Assembly (NCBI GenBank): GCA_008729055.1
Contig: SDUX01000010.1
Span: 3,425,090 to 3,489,089, forward strand
Direction: 5' to 3'
From: Pyropia haitanensis
Lineage: Eukaryota; Rhodophyta; Bangiophyceae; Bangiales; Bangiaceae
Length of the DNA stretch: 64,000 nucleotides
Positions 21,473 to 31,411 of this stretch are shown here, piece after piece. Every line of letters begins with the position of its first letter. Position 1 is the stretch's first letter. A program made the position numbers and the translations under genes. Under the pieces are notes generated by a model that saw nothing but the letters and a program-made list of their open reading frames with translations, had not been told where the DNA came from and ran no database searches.

Positions 21473-22257
21473 GACGCAGCCGGCACTTGGATGGACGTGG
21501 GCGGCGACAAGAGCAACGATGCTGAGGATGAAAAGAAGAAAAGGAGAGATGCAGCGACAAGGCAGCAGCAGAAGAAAACACGACAGCACGGGCTCGGCAG
21601 ACAACGACGGGTAGGCGATGTCACGGCGGGTAGGTACGGCGGTAAACGCGGCGGCGCGCGCACTCGTCCCAGCACGTGGGTGGCCAAAGTTTACAACACA
21701 AACAGTATTGGATGTCAATAAATTGTTGACATAAACTCAGAAAAGTCCACAGAATCTTGCCAATACTCATGCACATTCCCCTTAGCAGCCAATGAGCAGC
21801 GGGTTCGCATCGGTCAGGCCACAAACGAACACTACCTTGTCAGTGTCTAAGATGCAAAACGAGTGCAAGGGCATTCAATCGCAACGCCTGTGTCTGTCTT
21901 GTCGACCTGACTCCTCTCCCCGGCTCGCCCTGACAGCGCACGCCCGCACCCCTCCCCATCAACACGCCCCAAATGCAGTCGCTGCGGCCCGCACGCCCGC
22001 AGATGCCGCACCGCCTCGCGGCCGGGCCGGTCCAGTCCACACACGCCCCCCCTTCTCCCCCTTTCGCCGTGCCCTGCTGGCCCCACCTTCTCCCGCTCCC
22101 TTCCCCACCTTACTGACCCCCTCCCCCTCGCTTCCGCTGCGCGTTCCCGTTTGACGAGCGGCCGCCTTGGTCGCGGCTGCACGGGCGGTCGTGCTGCCGC
22201 CGCTTTCCGTCCGAGGTCGCCTGACCACCGCAGCGGCGGCCAGACGACGACAGAATC
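21473..22257. promoter_or_regulatory. Divergent intergenic region with an AT-rich promoter-like island
   Basis: This lies between the minus-strand WD40 gene and the plus-strand transporter gene, so it should contain both promoters. An AT-rich island at 21685-21800 includes CCAAT/ATTGG pentamers (for example near 21707, 21761 and 21789) and an inverted repeat, TGTCAA at 21713-21718 with TTGACA at 21726-21731. The words AAAGTTTACAA and AGCCAAT recur near 34624-34655 in another gene-free stretch. Roles are inferred from position. Confidence 0.3.
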
Positions 22258-25200
22258 ATGGCGGCTTCCGATACGGTAGCACCAGGAGGCACCATGGTGG
22301 CGGCTGATGCTGCAACCGCAGGCGGCGCCGTGCCGGCGGCTGTCGACGGGCCAACCAAGAGTACGTTTCTGCGGGCTGCGCGGTGCGCTGGCCCGCGGCG
22401 TGGGGGGCGTGTCTGGTGGGGGAGGGGGGTTGGCTGGGAGTCTGACTGGCAATAGGAGGTGCCGTTTGCGGCTGGGGTGCGGACGGCGGCGACGATGACC
22501 CCCGGGCTGGGTGGACAACGTCGTCCTGCAGGGAGCGCGGTCGGGGGAGCGCCTTTTGTGTTGCGGTAACCAAGAGGAGAGACCTCTCCCTTCCGGCGCG
22601 GTGAACGCGTTTCTGTCCCAGTAGTGGTGGTGGACGCCGGGCCTACCTCTGCTGTCAGGGCAACTGCCGCGCCTCGTGGCCAGAAGCTGGGTGCTTCCCG
22701 CAGCGGCGGTGGTCTAGGCCCGCCTGCACTATCTCCGCGTCGGGTGGCTTGGGTGCTGACGCTCGCACATACTCTCTTCTGGGCGATGTGCTCTCTGTGC
22801 TTGTGTCTTGGTATGTTTTCCGTGCTTTCGGTTGTGGACGCGTGTTGTTGACGACGCCCCGCCCAACTCCTCCGTCACAGGCCCCTCCCCCCCAGGCGGG
22901 CCACCCTCTGGCGTGCTCCCCATGTCCGAAGAACCCCAGCCGCCCGCCCCCTCCACCCCCCGGGAGTACTTGGTGGACGTTGCGAACATGCTGAAGGCGT
23001 TTATTGGCCTGAACGTCATGTACGCATCGTATGCCTTTGCCCAGGCCGGCCTCGTACGCGGCATCTTGGGGCTGTTGCTCGTCACCTACCTCACCGAACA
23101 CTGTTGCTTGCTGCTGATTGACGTCAAGAATGGGCTGCCTGCGTCGGCGCTGCGGCGACGCCGTAACACCTTTTCTGACGCGTCCCCAGCCAACGACGAC
23201 GCCACCGGCGCTGCAGCCGAGAGCGCGCCGCGCGATAGCGACGACGGGATGAGTGATCCGCACGGTGGCGGCGGTGGCTACACCTACGCCGACATTGCTG
23301 GGGCTGTACTCGGTCCCGCCGGCGACGCGTTTGTGTCGGCCGCCCTTGTGCTGACCCAGTTTGGCTACTGTGTCGGCTACCTCATCTTCATGTCCCAGAC
23401 TGTCCACGACCTGGTCGCATCCGCGGGCAGCCCCGTGTGGGCCTACGTGCTCGTGCCGCTGCCTCTTTTGGCAGGCCTGTCGCTATTGAGAAGCATCCGG
23501 TCGTTGGGGCCCTTCTCCGTCCTTGCCAACGTGGCACTGATTGCGGGGGTGTTTGCCGTCATCGTGTACATCGGTGGTCACTTTCGGTGGGCACCGAGCC
23601 ACCCACCCCTGTCGTCGCTCCCCCTATTCTTTGGTCAGATGACTGCTGCGATTGAGGGTATCGGCCTGGTCGTGCCGGTGGAGAGCAGCATGCGGCGGCC
23701 GGCCGAGTTCAGGGGCGTCCTCCGCTCTGCACTGGCGGTGCTGACGGTGGTGTTGGGGGTGGTGGGCGTCCTGGGCTTTGTGACCTTTGGGGCTGGCACC
23801 CGCAGCATTATCCTGCTGAACATGGTATGTCGGGAGTACTGAGGGGAAGGTGGGACACGGGATATGCGACACGCGGGGTTCCCCCGACCCGTGGGTAATG
23901 ATCCCTCCCTGCGTGGTATCTACTACTTGACGTTGGGGGGTGGGATGGGAGAGTGGTCTGGCACGTCCCCAGACAGTAGATGAATGGACGACGTGCGGGA
24001 GTGGATGAGGTGCGGCTTTGGTGCTGTGCACTCTCCGACTTCGGTTTTTTTTTTTTCCTGTCTAACCGTATTCATGTCTTGGTCTGTCCTGCTCTTGTTG
24101 CTCTTCTTCCGTATGTGCTCTCTTTCTGTTGTCGTCTTCTGCGTGCAGAAAGGGAGCGCTCTCGTCTCTATTGTCAAGGTAGTGCTCGTTGTGGGCATTC
24201 TCTTCACCTACCCCCTCCAGCTTGTGCCCGTTATCCAAGCGCTGGAGACTTGGATGCAGTCGGATTCCCCCTTTGAGCCGGTGTTGCTCAGTTCGGCGTC
24301 CAGCTCGCCCGGCGCGTCGCCTCGGCCAGCGCCTCCCACCGATGAAGAACATGAGGAGCGAGGCCTGGGGACGGTCGGGGGAAGCTCTCACGCCCAGACG
24401 GGCGGTGAGTACGCGTCATGTACGTTTTGGGTCTCGGGGGCTCTTTTTGCGTGGGGCTTGGACGTCCGAGTGTCGGCCGAGACACTCGTGTGCCTGTCAC
24501 TAGCAAGGATTGGTTTCAGGGCATCGGACGGCGTGAGAAGGCCTCAGATTGCAAGTATTGCGGGCCATTATTGCGTGCATGAACACACCCCTTGTGCTCT
24601 TTCTCTTTGATGAGAAGCCACTAACGCGCGCTTTGTCATTGTGCCTGTGCCTTCTTCCCTATCTGGTGCCCTGGCCGTGTTGTTGCCAGTAGCCTCTGAC
24701 GGCGCAGCGCAACCCACTTCGCGAGCCACCCCGGGCGACGCTGCGGCGTCAGGTGGTGATGGCAGCAGTATCTTTGTCAGAGACGCCCGGCGCGTGCTTG
24801 GCCGCTTCTTGATTGTGGCGGGCACGGCGGTGGTGGCCATGCTAGCGGGCGCCAGCTTTGGTCTCTTTCAGTCGCTCGTCGGATCGCTTGGTACGTTTTG
24901 CGTGCGGTGTCTCATACTGTATTCCTGCCTGGGACTGTACGGCTGGCGCCGGCTATGCCGCTACTGTAGGGCTGAGCAGGACCCTCTTGTTCTTCCGGTT
25001 ACGTCCAGTGCTAACTGTTTCTTTTCTGGTGTCTGGCTCGGTGTGGTTGTGCTGTCCAACTGTCATGAACTCGGTGCGTGGGTTTGTAGGTGCGGCCACC
25101 CTCGCCTACACCATCCCGGCCATTCTACACCTCAAGCAGTTTGGCAACACCCTACCCATGCACATCCGGATAAAGGACTACATTATCCTCGCTTTTGGGT

Positions 25201-25280
25201 TGACGGGCGCGCTGCTGGGCACGCTGGAAACGCTGAAGCAGATCGCGCTCATCCACACGGGGGAGGCGGCACCGCAATGA
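22258..25280 (+). CDS. Amino acid transporter of the AAAP (amino acid/auxin permease) family, five exons
   Basis: AAAP permeases move amino acids across the plasma or vacuolar membrane by proton coupling. The proposed exons are 22258-22360, 22881-23824, 24149-24404, 24690-24890 and 25090-25280. Donors are GTACGT, GTATGT, GTGAGT and GTACGT; acceptors are CAG, CAG, CAG and TAG. Phases match throughout, giving 1695 bases and 564 residues. The N terminus is Ala-rich. The first helix begins after REYLVDVANMLKAFIGLNVM. Signature-like segments are FGYCVGYLIFMSQTVHD, VVPVESSMRRP and VVGVLGFVTFGAG. About ten to eleven hydrophobic helices are visible, with hydrophilic loops after helices 2 and 8. The closing part is TLAYTIPAILHLKQFG and a last helix, LAFGLTGALLGTLETL. 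Introns have a T-rich 3' half, unlike the GC-rich exons. An extra small exon at 22622-22810 would also be in phase but its T-rich 3' end looks intronic. The substrate is not predictable. Confidence 0.88.
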
Positions 25281-25565
25281 GGCGTGATGCGCCCCGAGTC
25301 TTCCCGCGGCACACCTGCAGGGGAGCAAGGGGTGCTGCCCGCGGGCGACGCAAGGGGAGCGGGTGCACTCCAACTCTTGAATAGTATTTTCTCTAGGGTC
25401 CCACATCACGTCGCGCCGGGCGCGTTTCCATGTACACGACAAAGCACAAGCGGCCAGCTGGAGACCCCAAATGGGCGCCCACCCAGAAAGAGGTGACTGT
25501 ACAAATATCAGCGGCCTGCAAGCCCCACACGCCTGCTCCCCTTGTGCAACCACCAGTCCATCCCT

Positions 25566-26213
25566 TCATCCCCCAATCACCTGGACGCTGAAGCTGCACT
25601 TCGCACCGCCCGCAATCTCTGCGGTCACTCGACACCGTACGCCCAGCCGGGTGAGCGCCCCGCAGATGAGTCCGCACGGAAACACCACGTAGTCCTCGAC
25701 CTTGCCGCGCCCCCCTAGCGGCCCCCCCCCCTCTGGTCCGTCGCCGTCATCCCCCCCTTCGGCCGTCTCGTCATTGGCCCATACCCGCCCCAGCCATCGA
25801 AAGTTGCTGTCGGTGAGGACGTACAGGCCCTTGTGGTTGGTCCGCAGCACGTCCACCTGCTTTTTAAAGACCCCCTCCCAAAAGTCGCGGCACACAAATT
25901 TGACCGCCTCCAGGTCCGAGTCCATCCGCTCCTTCTCCACCGCGTACCGCTCCACCAGGCGGTGACCAACGTCGTAGCCGACGCCTTCCAGGCGGCGGCG
26001 GGTTTCCGCCGCCGCAGCCGCCGCGTCAGCAGGGCTCAGGGGAGGGGGGGGAGGGTGAGTGACGCTGCCGTCAGCAGCCATGGTGGTGGCGGGTGGGAGA
26101 TACGCCGCCGCCCCTGGACCGTGAAGGAAGTACGTCACGACCTGCATCATCAGGAAGTCGAGAGAGGACTCCGCGACCTGCCGCTTGTGAGGGGGAGGGC
26201 GTGCAGAGTTCAT
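25566..26213 (-). CDS. TRAPPC6: TRAPP complex subunit TRAPPC6/Trs33 (Bet3 family)
   Basis: TRAPPC6/Trs33 is a small core subunit of the TRAPP tethering and Rab-GEF complexes at the ER-Golgi and Golgi. The frame from ATG 26213 encodes 215 residues without introns. An N-terminal helix, SLDFLMMQVVTYFL, is followed by a Pro/Ala insert (about 40-65). The Bet3-family core then follows: LEGVGYDVGHRLVER, KFVCRDFWEGVFKKQVD, LRTNHKGLYVL and FPCGLICGALTRLGV, with the C-terminal strand CSFSVQVIG. The FW..VFKKQ..LRTNH.G segment distinguishes the Trs33 branch from Bet3 and Trs31. A Gly/Asp-rich insert (about 150-170) extends the protein beyond the usual 160-175 residues. It converges on the transporter gene, with 285 bases between stop codons. 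Vesicle tethering is the expected role. Confidence 0.9.
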   Translation of the reverse strand: MNSARPPPHKRQVAESSLDFLMMQVVTYFLHGPGAAAYLPPATTMAADGSVTHPPPPPLSPADAAAAAAETRRRLEGVGYDVGHRLVERYAVEKERMDSDLEAVKFVCRDFWEGVFKKQVDVLRTNHKGLYVLTDSNFRWLGRVWANDETAEGGDDGDGPEGGGPLGGRGKVEDYVVFPCGLICGALTRLGVRCRVTAEIAGGAKCSFSVQVIGG

Positions 26214-27330
26214 TGTGTACGGGAGGAAGGGCGTGGCCAGGGCGAGGGCGGGAGGGTAGGCCAACGGGTGAAAGGCGAGGAACGTTCTGCGACGATGGCT
26301 CGGACAGACGGCAGGGGCAGCGCAGGGAGAGGCCAGAACACGGTTGGAAGAGGCGACACCGACCTACGAAAGGCGTGATGTGTACTGCCGGTAGGAGTTG
26401 AGCCGAGGGGCGACCGCGGAGAAACAGACGACGGGATGCCGTGCCCACCAGAGCCGATGCCGTGTCAGTAACGGAACGACCCTTTCCGCCTAGCAACACG
26501 GCAGAGGAACGCCCCCGTCCACGTTCACTACGCCTGGGTAGCACCACAGCCACCGCCTGACACGACGCCGCGACAACGTCGAGAGAGAATACCACGTGGA
26601 GCTGCCGCGCGACAGACGAGACAGTACAGAAGCGCATCGACGCAAGGCTCGCCGGCGGGTTGGTAGCGTGCAGACTGGCCGAAATGTCAAGTTGGGAGGG
26701 TCGCTCGCTATTCCGGGACAGCAGTCCTTGTTAATTGTATCAGACTTATCTGCATGTGAAAAGTAAAGCTCCAATGTTACCGTGTGTGAGTGGAAGAAAG
26801 GAGTGTCGGTTCAGCGCAGACCGATATAAGTGTCGGGACGGCGGCGTAACTACACTCATGAGTCCTCCCGCTCGCTCACGAGTCTTGTTGACGTACTGTA
26901 CAGGACTGTCTGGTCTCGAGGTACACGTCCACAATTCGAAACCCCGTATCGGCTCCTCTGTTGGTACACGTGTTCACACGGGGCCTTCCCATCGAGGTCA
27001 TTGCTGGGCGCACGTGTGTTGAATTCAGCACCAACGTGGCGCGAGCTAGAAGAAATGCTACAGCACCACAGCACGCGGACGCCCGCCCGCACGCGAGAAT
27101 TTTTCTTGTCAAGGCGCGCATGGGCCTCCCTGCTCGAGCCGCGTCCCACCGAGTTGTCGTCCCTCTCCCCGCCTTCTACGACTGCCGCCCCGTCGACGTC
27201 AACCGCCACGAGGTCCATTCGCCTCCAGCCCGTTCTACCACTGACCCCGCCGACGTCGTTCCGTGCGGCTTTACCTTCGACCCCCTGTCGCGACACCCTC
27301 CCCACCCAGGCACAAGCGGTCGCGTCGGCC
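26214..27330. other. Divergent intergenic region
   Basis: This holds the upstream flanks of the minus-strand TRAPPC6 gene and the plus-strand LURP-one-like gene. About 26690-26960 is AT-richer, with GTTAATTGTATCAGACTTATC near 26731 and a CCAAT near 26771. It is the most promoter-like stretch. The plus frame is open upstream of the next start, but its sequence is not protein-like, so it is treated as 5' flank. Confidence 0.35.
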
Positions 27331-28563
27331 ATGGCCTACCACGGTGGCGGAGGAGGACCCGACCAGTGGGGTGGCGGAAGCGCCCCTCCGTACGGCGGCG
27401 GGCCGCCCCCGCAGCCGCCCTATGGCGGTCACGCCCCCCCGGCCGGCGGGTACGGCGGGGGCCCTCCGCCCGGCGGTGCGCCGCCGTATGGCCCGCCGGG
27501 CGGTGGCTACGGGCACGCTCCGCCCGCATATGGGGGCGGTGCTCCCGGCGCGTATGGCCAGGGTGACGGCGGCTATGGCGCCCCCGGCGCGTATGGCCAG
27601 GGCGACGGCGGCTATGTCGCCCCGCCGTACAATCCCCATGGGGGCTACGGCGGTCCTCCGTCGCCGGCATATGGCGGCGCGCCGCAGGGCTACCCCCCGC
27701 CTGGGGGCTATCCCCCCCCGGCGGGTGGCGCTCCAAGCGGCTACCCCCCGCCGGGGGGTTATCCCCCCCCGTCGTCGAGCGCGCCGGGCGGCTACCCCGC
27801 TCCCGGTGGGTATCCCCCCCCGGGGGGCGGTGCGCCAGGCAGCTATCCCCCTGCGGCCGGCGGTTACCCCCCCGCGGCCTACCCCCACGAGCAGCTGGCC
27901 AGCGGCGGCGGCGGCGACGCGCAGCGGTTTCTCGGCCACGGCGCCTCACACCACGTGACGGGCCACGCGCCCGCCGCGTCTGCGCGGGGCCGCCCCGTCG
28001 CGGCGGGAGCGCACATCTTTCCCCACCCCGAGACGTTTTCGGTCAAGGAAAAGGTTTTGAGCGCGTCAGGCGACTCGTTTAACATCAAGGACGCTTCGGG
28101 CCGCCTCCGCTACCTTGTGGACGGCACAACCTTTACGATGCGGCAGCGGAAGCGGCTGCTGGGCCCTGCCAAGGAGCCGCTGCTGGGCATGTCGCAGGAG
28201 CGGATGTCGCTCCGCAGCCGTATGGTGATTTCGGACAGCACTGGACGGCCGGCGGTGACGCTGCGGAAGCGGGGGTTCGTGTCGGGAATGGGCAACTCGA
28301 CGGTGTACGCGTGGTGGGGGTCGGACCCCGACGCGGCGTCGCCGTTCCTTGAGGTCAAGGGCGACGTGTTTAAGAAGAGCTACACGATCACCGAGGTTGG
28401 CTCGGGCGCCCAGGTCGGCACCGTCAAGCGCCATGCGCTCAGTTTCAAGAACTTTGTGACGGACAAGGACGATTTCACGCTCACCGTCCAGCCTGGCTAT
28501 GACTGCGCCTTGATGGTCATGCTCGTCGTTGCGCTCGACGAGATGTACACCGATGGCAACTAG
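27331..28563 (+). CDS. LURP-one-related / scramblase-like (tubby-fold) protein with a Gly/Pro/Tyr-rich N terminus
   Basis: The family has a tubby-like beta-barrel (LOR domain, DUF567) related to phospholipid scramblases. The chosen start is ATG 27331, giving 410 residues without introns. Residues 1-200 are low-complexity repeats of the type GGYPPPGG, GAYGQGDGGY and APPYGGG, a disordered Pro/Gly/Tyr-rich region similar to those on scramblases and annexins. The LOR domain spans about 227-410: PETFSVKEKVLS, FNIKDASGRLRYLVDG, KEPLLGMSQERMSLRSRMVI, VYAWWGSDP, FLEVKGDVFKKSYTI and the final hydrophobic helix CALMVMLVVALDEM, which is buried in tubby folds. In plants such proteins are linked to defence and membrane binding. 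The Pro-rich repeats may drive self-assembly, which is inference. Confidence 0.87.
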   Translation: MAYHGGGGGPDQWGGGSAPPYGGGPPPQPPYGGHAPPAGGYGGGPPPGGAPPYGPPGGGYGHAPPAYGGGAPGAYGQGDGGYGAPGAYGQGDGGYVAPPYNPHGGYGGPPSPAYGGAPQGYPPPGGYPPPAGGAPSGYPPPGGYPPPSSSAPGGYPAPGGYPPPGGGAPGSYPPAAGGYPPAAYPHEQLASGGGGDAQRFLGHGASHHVTGHAPAASARGRPVAAGAHIFPHPETFSVKEKVLSASGDSFNIKDASGRLRYLVDGTTFTMRQRKRLLGPAKEPLLGMSQERMSLRSRMVISDSTGRPAVTLRKRGFVSGMGNSTVYAWWGSDPDAASPFLEVKGDVFKKSYTITEVGSGAQVGTVKRHALSFKNFVTDKDDFTLTVQPGYDCALMVMLVVALDEMYTDGN

Positions 28564-29453
28564 TCGTGGCCGTGATGGTGTCTCATCTGTCATTGCTGTT
28601 GGGCCGGAGCTGTTGTCGACGTGGGCGTTGCACTCGTCGTCGGCGCCCGCATGGCGCCCACTGCCTGTGACGGCTAGGAGGTCCTGGGAGGGTGCTGTGA
28701 GGTGACAGTGTGAGCGCGTACGAGCGGATGCTGGTCGGGCGACTGTTGATTGCTGCGCCAACAGGCAGTTGGTGTGGGATGGTCTTGGCTCCCTGGCCAA
28801 TTGCCCTCTGTGTGTGTGCCTGGGCGTTGGCGGTGTCCGCTGGCGTTGTTCATTGTTTGGCCTCCTCTCCTTGTGTGTAAGTAAATCGTGCAGTGCAGGG
28901 CTGAAGATTGTGTGTTTGCGTTCTGCCAGGTGCGTTTCAAACTCCCTTGTCCCGCTTCGTTATGAGAGGTGGTACCGCCCATTTGGGTGGGAGATGTCCT
29001 TCGTATGTGGCTCGTCACTGGCCACCTGTCCGTGCGCCCCGCCTTGCTTGCCTGTCAAGGAGTGAAAGGGGCGGCAGAATCTGCAGGCGTAGTGTCGTTG
29101 ACCATGCACTGGGGAAAACACAGTAGTGCCTGTCGGTTCGTGCACGTCGACGATGCTATGTGCAGGCGGTAGAGGAGGCCGAAGACAGGAGGGGGTGGGA
29201 GGTACGCCTGAACTCTCCTCCGCACAGGTGTTGCGAATTTTGCGTGTGTGGCTGTGTGCGGGGCGGCCCAATAGCTCATGGCCATGGATGTGGGCGTGCC
29301 CAAGAGACCTCACACAGCGTACAATGGCGACACAAAAGGTACCTACGAAAATAATATGTAGTCACATCGCGTCCCATGTACAAGAGCACGGCGCCAAGCT
29401 CCTTTGCAGTCCTGCGCCCAACCCCGCCCCCGCAGTGGCATACCCTCCCGCCT
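28564..29453. other. Intergenic region between convergent genes
   Basis: This lies between the stop codons of the LURP-one-like gene (+) and the CBS gene (-). Its left half is T/G-rich and its right half is A/C-rich, the strand bias seen beyond other 3' ends in this window, so it probably holds both 3' untranslated regions. No gene was recognised. Confidence 0.4.
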
Positions 29454-30470
29454 CTATCCCGAAAACCACTGCCGCCAGCCCGCAGCACACCCGCCAGGTG
29501 AGGCAGAAGCCATGGACGAGCCGCCGCCCGCCGTGCCCACCCCCCCACCCAGCCCTGGCGAGTGGGGGTGGTGCCCCCCGCCGCCCACGTGCGCCACGTT
29601 GGCCAGCCGCGTAATCTGGGTGTGGAGGTAGGCCAGCGTCCGCTCGTGGTCCTCGGCCAACGCCCCGACCACGTCCCGCATCGAGACGAGGCCCAGGAGC
29701 TCCCCTCCCGCCCCAGGCGGACCCTCCAGGACGGGCAGGTGGCGGATGTGGCTGGCGCTCATGATCCGCATGCAGTCCCCAACGGTGGCGTCGGCCGAGA
29801 CGGTGATGACTTGGCGGGACATGACGTCCGCCACACGTGTCGTGTCGGGGCTACGGCCGCTGAGGCTCATGGTCAAGTAGTCTCGCTCCGTGATGATGCC
29901 CTCCAGGCGCAGACCCACCCCATCACCCGCATCACCGCCCGTGGCGATGCGTTGAGGAGACCCCGACGGGGCGGACGACGGTGGCCCCTCCAATGTCGGT
30001 GCGTCGGCCCCCCCGACGGGCGACACGACCAGCAAGGAGCCCGTGTTGAGGTCGACCATCTTGCGCACAGCGTCGGTCACACTCGCGTCGGGGCCAATCA
30101 CGTGGGGTGCACTCCGGCCGTCGACGAGCTGCGAGACGGCCGCCATGCGGGCGTCTGTGCCAAGCCCCCCAGCGGCGGCGTTCAACAGGTGGGACGACGG
30201 CGCGGGAGAACGCGGGGGAGGGGGCGGCGGCGCCGCCGACGCCGCTGCCGCCGCCGCCGCCGACGCCTCGACCGCAGGGACGGTGCTCAGCGACGCGCTG
30301 TGCTGGCCGGCCCATAGGTCGGCACGGCCAAGCAGCGCCGGCATGCACGCCGCGTTGGCAATGGTCCGCGACAGGGAGGAAGGAGGTGGGAGGGGGCGGC
30401 CGACCCCGCGGCCACGCACCGCCCGCCAAATGGTGGCAGCGGCAGTGGTGCCAGTGGCACGGGACGCCAT
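29454..30470 (-). CDS. Mitochondrial-type two-CBS-domain protein (CBSX3-like)
   Basis: CBS pairs (Bateman modules) bind adenosine nucleotides and regulate partner proteins. Plant CBSX3 regulates mitochondrial thioredoxin. From ATG 30470 the frame gives 338 residues without introns. The first 75 residues are Arg/Ala/Ser-rich with almost no acids (MASRATGTTAAATIWRAVRG), a mitochondrial or plastid presequence. CBS1 begins HVIGPDASVTDAVRKM (about 115) and holds NTGSLLVVSP. It is interrupted by a Gly/Ser/Pro insert (about 150-180) before LEGIITERDYLTMSL. CBS2 is VADVMSRQVITVSADATVGD, then RIMSASHIRHLPVLE and LLGLVSMRDVVGAL (about 205-285). The organisation of two CBS domains plus RDY/RDVV matches CBSX3. 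A Gly/His-rich tail with no family resemblance follows. A longer open frame upstream to 30572 is probably untranslated. Confidence 0.85.
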   Translation of the reverse strand: MASRATGTTAAATIWRAVRGRGVGRPLPPPSSLSRTIANAACMPALLGRADLWAGQHSASLSTVPAVEASAAAAAAASAAPPPPPPRSPAPSSHLLNAAAGGLGTDARMAAVSQLVDGRSAPHVIGPDASVTDAVRKMVDLNTGSLLVVSPVGGADAPTLEGPPSSAPSGSPQRIATGGDAGDGVGLRLEGIITERDYLTMSLSGRSPDTTRVADVMSRQVITVSADATVGDCMRIMSASHIRHLPVLEGPPGAGGELLGLVSMRDVVGALAEDHERTLAYLHTQITRLANVAHVGGGGHHPHSPGLGGGVGTAGGGSSMASASPGGCAAGWRQWFSG

Positions 30471-31411
30471 GGTGGGTAGGGGTGACCCGCGGGTTGCGGT
30501 GGAGGCGAGGAAGAGCGGAGAAAGCGTCGGTACCCGCACACTGGTGGGTAGCGCCGGGGAGTCAATCAGCACGTGGATGACCTGCCGAGCAGCAGAGCGT
30601 GACTGGTGGGTGCCGGCGACCAGCTTGGGGATGGGTACCCGAGAGAAGCTGTGTCGGAGCAGCGTAGGGAGCCACTAGCAGAAGAGCACGGGTGCGGTAG
30701 AGCTGATGAACCCCGTGGACGACACTGTCGCCCTCGACACCCTCAGGACGGGGATACTACCGAGCTCGACGGCACGTCCGGGAGACAGGAAAGGCGGTAG
30801 CGGGGGTGGCCTGGAGCGGGGTATACGGCATTCGTCGGAGGTCGAGTCCGCAGAAGCCCCGCCACCAAATCCTGGGCGAGCGGTGGTTGCAGTGGCGTCT
30901 GGGGCGAGCTGAGGAGTTGTCAGTCGCGCACCCGCCGCGCCCGCCCTTGCACACAGCGCCTGTGGCGCGGGAGGGCCTCTGGAGCACGGAGGGGGTGCGT
31001 GTTGCCGTGACGCTTCTGGCCTGCGGTGGCACAACTGCCAGCATGGCCGCCAGCCGCGACACGTGGGGCCACGGATAGCCGCAGAGCAAAAAGATCCGGA
31101 CACGTGGGGGCCGATGACCACACACTGCTCAGTCTTGCAGGGCAGCCGCCGCCGCGGCCGGTCAACAGAATCGAACCAGCGGCTGCGGCGTGCCGTGTGG
31201 GCTGGGTGGTAGAGGCTGCATCTGGCGGGTCGGGAGGCGTGACGGTTCGCGAAAATTGCCAAATTGCTCAGCGTCGGTACACGTCGAACCATCGTCTGTA
31301 GTCGAGCGGCCGGCGGACACAGGCACTCGCGGGCACGAGGAACACCTTCTGCCACTCGTGACCCTGCTCAGCACCCACGTACACCCGCACTCCCCACCAT
31401 GGGACGACCTC
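30471..31411. other. Region without a recognised gene between two minus-strand genes
   Basis: It separates the 5' end of the CBS gene from the 3' end of ArgJ. A minus frame of 226 residues (30675-31355) is open but has no family resemblance, no typical codon pattern and lies where the CBS promoter should be. It is not called as a gene. Confidence 0.35.

Noticed and set aside
22622..22810. Extra phase-compatible exon in the amino acid transporter
   Set aside because: Its 3' half is T-rich like the introns of this gene, and the family has no such N-terminal insertion. A single 520-base intron is simpler.
31140..31180. Possible tRNA T-arm on the minus strand (GGTTCGATTC)
   Set aside because: The flanking bases do not form a five-base T stem, and no D arm, anticodon arm or acceptor stem could be built. 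No tRNA or rRNA gene was found anywhere in the window.
30675..31355. 226-codon minus-strand frame between the CBS gene and ArgJ
   Set aside because: No family resemblance and no typical codon bias, and it occupies the expected promoter of the CBS gene.
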